Shown: positions 35,371-44,590 of the stretch, piece by piece
How positions within the stretch are numbered: position 1 is the stretch's first letter
Layout of the letters: every line of letters starts with the position of its first letter
Origin: Asterias rubens
Taxonomy: Eukaryota; Echinodermata; Asteroidea; Forcipulatida; Asteriidae
Length of the DNA: 64,000 bases
Assembly (NCBI RefSeq): GCF_902459465.1
Contig: NC_047076.1
Span: 12,718,146 to 12,782,145 of the forward strand
Reading direction: 5' to 3'
Notes under the pieces: model-generated
Databases searched by the model: none
The model's input: only the letters and a program-made list of their open reading frames with translations
What the model was told of the DNA's origin: nothing
Translations under genes and position numbers: made by a program

Positions 35371-35727
35371 TTTACCAATTAATCTAAGATAAATTTACAA
35401 ACTACAAAAACTAAGAGTAAATGTGCCCAGGCCCTACCACTACAGAGACAAAAAATGTGAATATATTACCAATAAATGGGACACACTATTATACACAACG
35501 GGTATTAAAGGCAAGATGTAACATGATACCGTTCATAACTCAAATAACACAGCCTTTTTTCCTTACGGTATATATAATTGTATGTACACGTTCTCCTACA
35601 CATACTAGCCATTATAATCTCCATTTATGAAGGAATACATGAATAATTCGTCTGGGCGATCTATAGTAGAACTGTTGGAGCAAATAGTACCGAAGGACAA
35701 GGTGAAGAAAGGATTATTCAGATAAAC
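35371..35727. other. No gene seen
   Basis: Non-coding AT-rich DNA. Confidence 0.3.
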
Positions 35728-35960
35728 TTCCAGCCTTGACACATGTGTCATTAAGCAAGACGCCCTTAACCACGATGCTTTGTCCTTCGGATGAGACGTA
35801 AAGCCATTGGTCCCGTGTGCTGTTTTACGCACGTAAAAGAAACCCAGTGCACTTTTCGTAAAGAAGAAGGGTTAGCCCCGGTGTTTATGGTCTAATCAGC
35901 AGCAAAATGTGCCAAATCACCTTCAAACGTAGTCGCACATCTTGTAGGAAATACTGTATG
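35728..35960 (+). mobile_element. SINE fragment (family S1), head missing
   Basis: GTGTCATTAAGCAAGACGCC, TTTGTCCTTCGGATGAGACG, CATTGGTCCCGTGTGCTG, CCCAGTGCACTTTTCG match the S1 body; the tRNA-like head is absent. Confidence 0.55.
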
Positions 35961-36290
35961 TTACAGCGCCTTGACGGATATGTGCGTTAATAGAAGCCAC
36001 TGGTACTATTATAATTATTCGAGGGCCATGACTCTTGTTGTTCACTCTGCACTTCTTCGAACGAGAAAAGCAAGGAGTCAAACAATTACAAATTATGTTC
36101 ACGTTAACGAAGTGATTCATTGTTCGTGCACTCAAAATATTATTTGGTTCACTCAAAATATTATCTGTGCCATCGAAATGTTTCATTTAGGCAAGGGAAT
36201 TTTAATTTCGATGGAATGAACTCCGATACGCAATATTATTTTAAGGGAATAATGTTTCAAGGCAAGATCATAAAGCTAGTACAACGCTGC
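35961..36290. other. No gene seen
   Basis: Contains a short direct repeat of TTCACTCAAAATATTAT (36124-36165) but nothing coding. Confidence 0.35.
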
Positions 36291-36825
36291 CATAAAGCGC
36301 TGGTTCACCCAGAAACAAAGCCACCACTCGAAACTGTTTGCGATAAATCTTGCATTATTCAAAAGTTTATCTAGCCTAGATCCCAGTAGAACATCAAGTT
36401 AATAACACCCTGAGGCCCCTGTGTACAAAACGTGCATTAAACTATTTATCTAACCTTATCAAAAGCCAGAAACAAAGTTACCAGCAGAACTTTTTGTAAT
36501 AGTCTTGCATATTATTCAAAAGGTGTACTGTGAAAATACAAAATACCACAGCGGAGAGGCAACAGTTTATCTAGACAAAATCCCATTGGAGCTTTAAGTT
36601 AAACAAATCTTAGTACCCTCTTGTACAAATGTGTACTAAACTATTTATATTTATAAACCTACTCCAAGCAAGAAACAACTCATAGAATAAATCAAAGGGT
36701 ACTGTGAAATGCAAAACACCACAGTGGTTTGTGGAGCATAGAGGCAACAATATATCTAGCCAACATCCCGGTAGATCATTAAGTCAATAGCGTCTTGAGG
36801 CCCCTGTGCACTGTGAGTAAGATCT
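36290..36825 (+). repeat. Diverged tandem repeat, about 190-bp unit, three copies
   Basis: Shared blocks in order: AAACAAAG or AAACAACT, CTTGCATTATTCAAAAG, ACTGTGAAAATACAAAATACC, GGCAACAGTTTATCTAG, ATCCCAGTAGA, CCTGAGGCCCCTGTG, CATTAAACTATTTAT. Copies begin near 36300, 36470 and 36665. Confidence 0.55.
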
Positions 36826-37174
36826 TCACCCAAGCATCGCAAACAAAATGAGATGAAACCTGATTAGGGGACTGCGCTTTGTTTTTTTCGATTAGATCGC
36901 AAGGGATATACAAAATGGCACTTTATTCCAAATTATGCATAATAAGATGGCTCTGGCTTGATAAACTGGCGCAACACCTTCCAGACGTTGTGCGCCTTTG
37001 GGCATCCCATTGTTAATAGGGTAGATTTAAGATTCATCCACGTGCATTTAAACTCGTTAATTGACGTGTCCCTCGGCATTATCAAGGCTATTTGTTGTTG
37101 TTGTGGATCATTATAGGTGTATTTACCTGTTTTCGCGCTCAAAATGCATAGATATTTTCAGCCGTAGGATTTGA
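36826..37174. other. No gene seen
   Basis: Non-coding DNA; no repeat recognised. Confidence 0.3.
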
Positions 37175-37302
37175 ATTATCCATGTACAATATCGATGTAC
37201 AATGTAGACGTTCACTGTACAAACATACGTGAATGTCCAATATCCAGTATAGATGTATAAGTTAGACATTCACTGTCTAAACATGTTAATGTCCAATATC
37301 AA
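37175..37302. repeat. Repeats of an ATGTCCAATATC motif
   Basis: GTACAATATCGATGTACAAT, GTGAATGTCCAATATCCAGT, and TTAATGTCCAATATCAAATA repeat with TTCACTGT spacers. Related inverted units lie at 38855-39045. Confidence 0.5.
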
Positions 37303-37570
37303 ATAGCTTCGTCCTTCGGATTGGACATAGCCGTTGGTCCCGTGTGTTGTGAAACGCATGTAAAAGAACCCAGTGCACTTATCGAAAAGAGAAGGGGTTC
37401 GCCCCTGTGTTCCTGGCTGTGGCTGCTGTATGAGCCGTAGCACCTTGTAAACCCTTATAAGGTGCTAGATGATTGGGTCTCAGAATTCATAACTTCTGTT
37501 ACCTATCTTTCTGTTAATGTATAACATACTAAGTGTCTTGAGTACCTTGTTGGTAGATACGTTCGCTATA
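37303..37570 (+). mobile_element. SINE fragment (family S1), head missing
   Basis: CTTCGTCCTTCGGATTGGAC, GTTGGTCCCGTGTGTTGTG, AAGAGAAGGGGTTCGCCCCT, CACCTTGTAAACCCTTATAA and ACCTTGTTGGTAGATACG match the S1 body and tail of the 29232 copy. It starts directly at the motif array to its left. Confidence 0.6.
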
Positions 37571-37640
37571 TAAGACTTCGATATTATGATTGTGATCATG
37601 ATGATTGTGGTCATGATAATGATGATCATGATGATTAGAT
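37571..37640 (+). repeat. GATGAT/CATGAT-rich simple repeat
   Basis: Imperfect ATGATNATG/GATCATGATGAT repeats at the tail of the SINE fragment. Confidence 0.6.
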
Positions 37641-38194
37641 TGGATGTACGTTGTTATAGTACTTCAACATGATGAATGTAAAAACACCGGATGTGGTTGG
37701 GATATTCCATTTATTAACTCCCAGTCATTACACGGTAAAGGGCGAGGCGCATCAATAAGAACAACCATGATGAAGTACATGGTGAATAAGTCACGAAAAG
37801 AGTCGACAGAGTGGATGAGAAATAGAGATTATCAATCACAGAGTGATTAAAGGTCTAATCATGTGGGAAGAGCAGTTTATACATGGAGATTAACATAGAT
37901 TAATGGAGATAAATGGAGATCAAATACTCCTAGAAACTGTGCTGACTTTCATTAGCAACATTGAAAGAAATCTGTATCATTACTCATTCTGCGCGGCGTC
38001 AAGTCCGGTCTTTATTCGGTATTTATACGGGGCGATAAGACTAAAGGAGTTGTGACACTCCTTGAAATGTGCATACAAAAAAGTGTGCATTCTTTATGGG
38101 TACGTGTATTGTATACATTGTAGGCTCAGTGCATTTGCATCTAGCAAACTTCGATTTTCATCAATCATTGGTATATTATTTTGTTTGATATGTA
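37641..38194. other. No gene seen
   Basis: Contains a TTAATGGAGATAAATGGAGA short repeat near 37890. No exon supported. Confidence 0.35.
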
Positions 38195-38362
38195 GGTTTG
38201 ATGCTTCACGGAGGCAACTAAAGGCGATTGCCTTCATGCCCCCGGGGTCGCTGCCTTGGTGCCCTTGAAACGCGACCAGTAGAAATTTACAGTTTCCTCA
38301 TGGGTGCCCTTTCCAAAAAGAAGATGCCCTTGCCCTTTTATAAAACGAAGCATACAGGCCTG
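38195..38362 (-). repeat. Dispersed repeat copy (AGGCCTGTATGCTTCG family)
   Basis: On minus: CCAGGCCTGTATGCTTCGTT, TAAAAGGGCAAGGGCATCTT, GGAAAGGGCACCCATGAG, GGCAATCGCCTTTAGTTGCC. It matches 61150-61320 on plus. Confidence 0.5.
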
Positions 38363-38854
38363 GATATGTGTATATTTTGTTCAAATTATCTGACCAAAGT
38401 TTGAGAAAACAAGAAACTAGTTTATTTTTTGACACACATCTTGTACCATTCATGAGTGCTTAGTTTGGTTTGAGAATTGAGCTTACAAAATCCAATAATA
38501 ACTCTATAAATATAAATCCCCAAGGCAACCTGCTCAGTGAAAAAGGAAACTTTCCAAAAAATGGGTCTGACGTATAGCCTAGGCATACCTCGCGATTCTT
38601 TTCAGTTACTGTGTGAAAATGTACAATAAGTTGTCTGTCACCAAACTCTGCCATCGTTCTTTCTGAGTGAGTGAGATATTTTATGATTTAATTACATTAG
38701 CGACAGTCACACGTATTGTATCTGTCATCGAGACAGCTCTAAACAACGCATCATCTGCTAAAAGCTAAAAGCCAAACTGTACGCTGTGTTTAGCGACTGT
38801 ATCAAGCATGCTTGTACATTGAATAAATGAACGGATGACAGTGAAGTTAGTTTG
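38363..38854. other. No gene seen
   Basis: Non-coding DNA without recognised repeats. Confidence 0.3.
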
Positions 38855-39045
38855 ATATTGGATATTGGCCATTCTCTTAGGTTTGTACAGTGAATATCGA
38901 AAATTACATATTGGATATTGGGCATTCACATATAGTACAGTGAATGTCGATTTTTAGATATTGGATATTGGACATTCCATTGGTTTACAGTACTGTACAT
39001 GTACAATCCTACGAGAATGTCCAATGTTCAATATCAAATAATTGT
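38855..39045. repeat. Inverted and direct repeats of GATATTGGACATTC
   Basis: TTGGATATTGG(C/G/A)CATTC occurs three times in direct orientation, separated by TACAGTGAATNTCGA, and faces GAATGTCCAATGTTCAATAT at the right end, giving hairpin potential. It is related to 37175-37302. Confidence 0.6.
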
Positions 39046-39960
39046 TACTGCCATCATGAAATTCGTTTTAATTGCAAGTAGGACGACGTTTACTTATTCA
39101 CTTTGTTTCGTTGTAAAACCAATTGAGTTTGTATTTAATCTAAAAACAACCTTCAGCCGAAGTATACGTAAGAATTATTGTGGTCGTTGTTTTTCTGAGC
39201 AGTTTGGTTGTTTTGGAGACACACGATAGGCGATGAGTCAATTTCTCTTTCTTTGAGAGTCTTTTGATTTCGTGTGAACTCCGCCAAGAAATGAGAACTC
39301 ATTGGGATTTACTTGGACATGCTCATTTCCATTGATTGTGACACAGCTACTTGCAGCTTTCCGCTCCCAGCGATCGAGGCAATATCCCTTGCTCTGGTTT
39401 GGTCAAGTGATGCGGTGGGGAGAGGGAGGGGGACTTAGCGGTGCATGAATGTGGGTCGATACGATGACAGAACTGTTTCTATTGACCGCCATTAATCGCC
39501 ATTTATGGACATCTTTAATCGAATCGCACTCTTAGGGGCTATAGGGTGAGACGTTTTGAGTACACGGTCTAATTCCAGATAAAGTGGCCTCCTTACCAGT
39601 CTGATTAGGCCTTGGATCCCGGTTTAGTGGTCCATTTAAACTCTTCAAAATGAGGACTTTGATTATTTTTAGACCTTTTTTTAGCAGTCCCCATGCAAAG
39701 AAAGTCCAAACGCATTGAATTGAAGTGTTCTGCTACCTCGTACAGGTATTCGTAGATATTCGCAAAAAATTACAATTTTCACTCAAGTGCAAAGGTTGCA
39801 AAGAATAATTATGTGATTAAAACAGTAAAACTTCTTAAAGTTGTATAGCCATGAAGTATATTGCAGATGAAACAAACTTTCGAAACAAACTAAGAAGCAA
39901 TGGTGTACATGGTGTCAGTTCGTTGCGTCGGTAACGATATTTTTGGTTGGAAGTATAGGC
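39046..39960. other. No gene seen
   Basis: Non-coding DNA; a GGGGAGAGGGAGGGGG tract lies near 39416. Confidence 0.3.
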
Positions 39961-40125
39961 CGTTCACACAGGCCCCGATAACGAGAACGAAAACGAGAAC
40001 GATAAAAATGCACGGCATCGATTGGTTGAATTCTCCACGCAGAATACGCCCACGCTTGTTCAACCAATCGAGGGCGTGCATTTGTATCGCTCTCGTTTTC
40101 GTTCTCATCTGGGTGTTTCCACGCA
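39961..40125. mobile_element. MITE-like palindromic element with about 50-bp arms
   Basis: The left arm CCCCGATAACGAGAACGAAA through ATCGATTGGTTGAA faces a right arm TTCAACCAATCGAGGGCGTG through TCGTTTTCGTTCTCATC. The interior is short. Long open frames on both strands through this element are a by-product of its symmetry. Confidence 0.6.
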
Positions 40126-41739
40126 ATCAAAAGGAACTCATAGAACATGCGGACATTGTTGCTTTGTATACGATTTACGTTCTAATTATCAGTTCAATGT
40201 TTTTTCAACTCGGGGTCCATGCAGATGGGACACCAGTTCAGCTGCAATCCACTATACGTCACAGAAAAAAAATACCAAAAACACACAAACACAAGAAGCA
40301 TACCATAGCGACGTGACCACAATTCTAAACGAGGATTTAATATGGAAATGCCTATTAAAGCGCAACAAATACAATTTACCGTTAGAAGCATTGTATTAAA
40401 AGAATATAATGTCTACATTTACTCATAACCTTTTGCAGAATTGTATTACTGGTTTGCGGTAACACATATCTACCTGCTAGGTAGAGTATGCTAGGTAGAG
40501 TATGTTACCGTGAAGTAGATTTTTTTTGAATTCGGAAGAAGTACTTGATTTTCGGGAGAATTCTCAAATATACATTGATACCTCACATGTACACATCTAC
40601 AACGTAAATTCCATGTGTATGCTCTATTGTTGCTCATTTGCTTTTGTATTTAAGAAGTTTAATACGATACAAAATAAAAATGTCAACCCTTTAAATTTAG
40701 CTTTGATGTACGCAAGCTCTATGTACGCCACAATGAACACAGCGATGTTGCACTTGTTCTACCTTTACCAAAGCCTCAAATTTAAATTCAATGAATAAAT
40801 TCAACATCAGCCCAAGCAATAAGCAAATTTACTTGGTCGGGACAAAACGGACGTTTGCATTATCAATATTTGGTGAGGACACACACGCCTGACAGCGTTT
40901 CCTGTTCATATTCCTAAAATCGCTTCGTTTCCCCTGTATATCTCTCGTTTTGGTTCTCCCCCACTACCCCTTCCCCCCTCACTGTATTTGCAGAGAAGGA
41001 GGATACGAAGAGTACAGTCGAAATAATGTCCAGCGCTCACGGCGAGTAAATACAGATGGTCGGTTGAAAAGCTATGTGATAAAACTTAATCTGTGTTAAG
41101 TAGGCACAAGCCATGAAATCGAATACCGTATTACATGTGCAGAGAAGAGAGGTTTTTTAGGGGACTGTAAAAATACATGCGTTATTTTGTAGAACATTAA
41201 TTTAGAATATTGCACATTCAAAGGGTAAGGAAATTGTGTCGATATAGACGTGTAAACAGCCAATAATAGTGTATAGTGTATAGGGCCCCTAATAAGATTC
41301 GAAACTGGGTCGATTCTGATATGGGAGTTTATAGTATAGTGTTATGTCACTTAGTGGGTGTATTTATTTAACGTCTGTGATGTGACCATCTGAACATGTT
41401 CCCCTTTTAGAAGACATAGGCCTACTTGATTGTGCAAGCATAATTTTATAATGATGTTAAACACACCTTTTTACATAAGCAAAACAACACCTTGACCTCA
41501 ATAATTCTTTTGAGGAAAAGGCTGATGTATTGATTTGATTTTCTGCCGGGAAATTCTAAAATTGGTGCCATTTTACACGACGCAGTGTATAATATTCGAT
41601 CTTTTTAGGGTCATACAATTATTAGGTTATTTTCTTTGTTCTTTGATTTGTATGGAATGGTGGTACTCAATTGTGTTTTAAATAGACATGACACGTAGAC
41701 GATCCGCTATGGTGTTCTTCACTATTCATAGCACACTTG
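40126..41739. other. No gene seen; left flank of the P450 duplication
   Basis: No exon supported. The frame 40526-40798 is AT-rich and featureless. Low-complexity runs of T and C occur near 40970. Confidence 0.35.
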
Positions 41740-42117
41740 TGTCACCAGATTTAATCAATCTATACTGATAAACGAAACCTGTGAAAAGCTTTGCCGACTA
41801 TAGTCCCAGTCCTCTCCAGAACGGAGTATTGTTTTTAAGAATTAACAACAGAGGGCGCTCTATACACAAAAGGGCTAAAATTACGTTTAAGTGCGTCATT
41901 GTTTCTTTTCGTTAAATGGATTTTTAAGTGACGATTTTTTAGTGACTAATTCTTGAGATATTAAACACCTCGAGAGAATCGATTTCCCAGTAAATTGTTT
42001 GTCTTTGTATAGGTAAGGATCAAAGCAATTCAGATTTCAGTTGAGATTGATATTAAATAAATTAAATTTAAGGCCAAGTGATTAGGTTCTAACGCGAGTA
42101 TATATTGCTGTATAAGT

Positions 42118-42350
42118 GAAGGCACTGTGGACACCTTTGGTGTATCTCAACAAATGCAGGAAATAATAAACCTGTGAAGATTTGGGCCAATTGGTGATCG
42201 AATTTGCAAGAGAATAATGACAGCAAAAAACACCACTGTTGCATTACTTTGCGTGCTTTCATATGCAGAGTGAGAAATTACCTCTTTCTGTAAAAAACTA
42301 TAGGTTACATCAGAGGGAGCCGTTTCTTAAACTCGAATCTCCATCAGTCG
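42118..42350 (-). mobile_element. Eroded TTAA-family MITE (family 1), reverse copy
   Basis: GGCACTGTGGACACCTTTGG, GTATCTCAACAAATGCAGGA and ACATCAGAGGGAGCCGTTTC are family blocks. The same eroded copy occurs at 50388 in unit B, so it predates the duplication. Confidence 0.55.
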
Positions 42351-42537
42351 CTGGTTCATGCATGGAAGAACGCAGCTTTGGTCCAAATCATGCCAACTTC
42401 ATTCCGCATTTGTCTCGGTGTTCAGGCACACACACGGCCGGTAACCGTAGCCAGCAAGGCCCTAGGGTCATGACGACGGCGAGGTGTACCGAACAGGACA
42501 AGATTAAATAGAAATCCAGCAGATCTTTCTGCATGTT

Positions 42538-42900
42538 AAAGGCACTGGACACTATTGGTAATTACTCAAATTAATTGTTAGCATCAAAACTTGTCTGGTA
42601 ATGAGCATTGGAGAGCTGTTGATAGTATAAAACATTGTGAGAAACGGCCCCTCTTCAAGGAACGTAGTTTCTGATAAAGAGGTAATTTCTCACTCAAATA
42701 ATGAAAGACAATTCAAATGGATCCTTTTAATTACGCATCTGAAAGCACAGTGCAACAAAGGATTTTTTTTCTTGCAAGTTCGATGACAATTTGAGCCCAA
42801 ATTTTCACAGGGTTGTTATTTATCGCAAATGTTGGGATACACCAAGTGAGAATACTGACTTCGACAATTATTATTACCAAAGGTGTCCATGCCTAAACAG
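42538..42900 (+). mobile_element. TTAA-family MITE (family 1), forward copy
   Basis: Left end TTAAAGGCACTGGACACTAT with GGTAATTACTCAAATTAATT and right end TACCAAAGGTGTCCATGCCT. The orthologous position in unit B is 50804-51224. Confidence 0.65.
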
Positions 42901-43425
42901 ATGTATCTGTTTGCGTCTATTGTTACGCAGCGAGCGGGACAGGTGTGGATTCTTCCCCCGGGGCTCGAGCTGAAATCCCCAGGGAGGGAACCTAGGATTC
43001 CGAAGCGTGAAAAAGCTCATAATATAAGTGGCTTTTTTATCCTGAGCTGATGGATCGAATGATTGGGACATGATGAAGTTGCAAGTGGTGATCGATGTCT
43101 ACTCTCCGTCTTTTTTCTTCTTCTAAATTGTGCCCATACTTTTTCTACTTCCCGTATAGCCTTAAGTTTATTCTATGGGGATGTTTGGACATTGTTTGAA
43201 GGTCTGATTTACCTTTCATGTACATGTACCACTTGGGGGAGTTGACGTCACACGTTAATATACACTAGCATTCAAATCAATTCAATTCATACTCACAGTT
43301 ATTCCATACTTCGTGAAAAATTTAAAAACAGTACATAACCAAACGATTCAGAACCATTACCCCAGCTTTACAAGACCAATCGAATTAGACATCTTCTAGA
43401 AGCCGGTGTGGCAGGAGATTCTGTG
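42901..43425. other. Gene-free stretch shared with unit B
   Basis: The block GATGTATCTGTTTGCGTCTA through CCCCCGGGGCTCGAGCTGAA is shared with 51232-51420. No exon seen. Confidence 0.4.
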
Positions 43426-43447
43426 CCCCCCCCCCCCCCCCCCCCCC
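43426..43447. repeat. Homopolymer run of about 22 C
   Basis: An uninterrupted C-run, probably of uncertain true length. Confidence 0.9.
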
Positions 43448-43454
43448 AATGGCG

Positions 43455-43560
43455 AAGTATGTACAAACTACTTCTGATAGCGCCCTCTTTTGGATCATCC
43501 TCCTACAGCCCATGTTAATTGTCCATGAATGGGACCGAATCTACGGCGGACAGAATTCCC
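43455..43560 (+). repeat. Dispersed repeat (GATAGCGCCCTCTTTTG family)
   Basis: ACTTCTGATAGCGCCCTCTT then ATCATCCTCC, AGCCCATGTTAATT and CGGCGGACAGAATTCC match 52850-52945 in unit B, which sits at a different place relative to the P450 gene; a shorter version lies near 44970-45015. Confidence 0.55.
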
Positions 43561-43995
43561 TGGGGCACCGGGCTTGTGTGAGATTTCTTGATAGTGGTAC
43601 GCAAACATCTTATTGTTCTTCAAAGGCCTGTGCACAAGATTTCCTTTTTCTATTTCAGTTCGACATGCATTTGCGTTTATACATCGACTGTCCACATAGT
43701 GGATTCAGTGAAGAGAGCAACAACAACTTGAAAACATTACTATACTTGTCAGTAGAACATTTTTTCCCCGAAAAATACACTCAACAAACTTATTATTCAC
43801 TTCAATTTGCTTTTCAACTTCATACATTTTGAAAACTTCTACAAACATTTGTGTCTACAGATTTTTGTGTCTCCAAACACGGGACCCTAAGATTGCAATG
43901 CATTATTCTATTTTACTTGTGCATTAAACTAGTCAAAAACAAACATAGCCAAATCGTAGCCATTTATGTTGTCATTGTTTTCGCGAAGTTGTTTA

Positions 43996-44255
43996 CGAGC
44001 TGTTGATAATATAAAATAGAAACTACTCCCTCTGAAGTAACGTAGTTTTCAGATAAAGTAATTTATCACTCAAATATTTGCATCTGAGAAAGACTTCAGC
44101 CTTGAAGCCTTCCTCATTATTCCCTGGAACTTCGATGACCAGCTGAGCCAAAAAAATCACAGGTTTGTTATTGTTTGCATATAGTTATGTTGGAGTACAC
44201 CAAGTGAGAATACTGGTCTTTTACAATTACCAAAATTGTCTAGTGCCTTTAACAT
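43996..44255 (+). mobile_element. Partial TTAA-family MITE (family 1)
   Basis: GAGCTGTTGATAATATAAAA, CTCCCTCTGAAGTAACGTAG and the right end TTGTCTAGTGCCTTTAA are present; the left end is missing. Confidence 0.55.
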
Positions 44256-44411
44256 TGATTTACATCCTTTTCAGATTTAAAAAAATGTAACCCAATAATC
44301 CGGCGTGAAAATAACTGTGACTAGATTGAAATGAGTCTCACTGGCATTTGTAATTCAAGATCCCGCATTGACCAAATTTGTGTACGTTTTGTACCAACAG
44401 TTGAAGAGACT

Positions 44412-44590
44412 TCAACGGGGGACTGCGCACACCTGGTACGGCTGAGGGGCCAGCGTGATCCCAAGGTGTCCCTTGACCGTCAGTGGAGGCGAATCGACGG
44501 GCTGCTTGAAGGTGAACTGATGGAGGAGGTAGGTGAAGAAAATGAAGAGCTCCATTTTGGCGAGTTGCTCTCCCGGACACACACGCCGCC
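44412..44590 (-). CDS. P450 A exon 3 (heme-binding exon)
   Basis: It follows acceptor ATTCCACAG, supplies two bases of Gly439, then RRVCPGEQLAKMELFIFF and ends CAVPR-stop. It differs from the B copy by one synonymous base. The opposite strand is open over the whole exon but that frame has no support. Confidence 0.93.

Noticed and set aside
39890..40399. Overlapping ORFs on both strands up to 138 codons
   Set aside because: Produced by a palindromic MITE-like element.
43449..43832. Plus-strand ORF of 127 codons
   Set aside because: Starts at a C-run and runs through a dispersed repeat also present at 52850; no domain.
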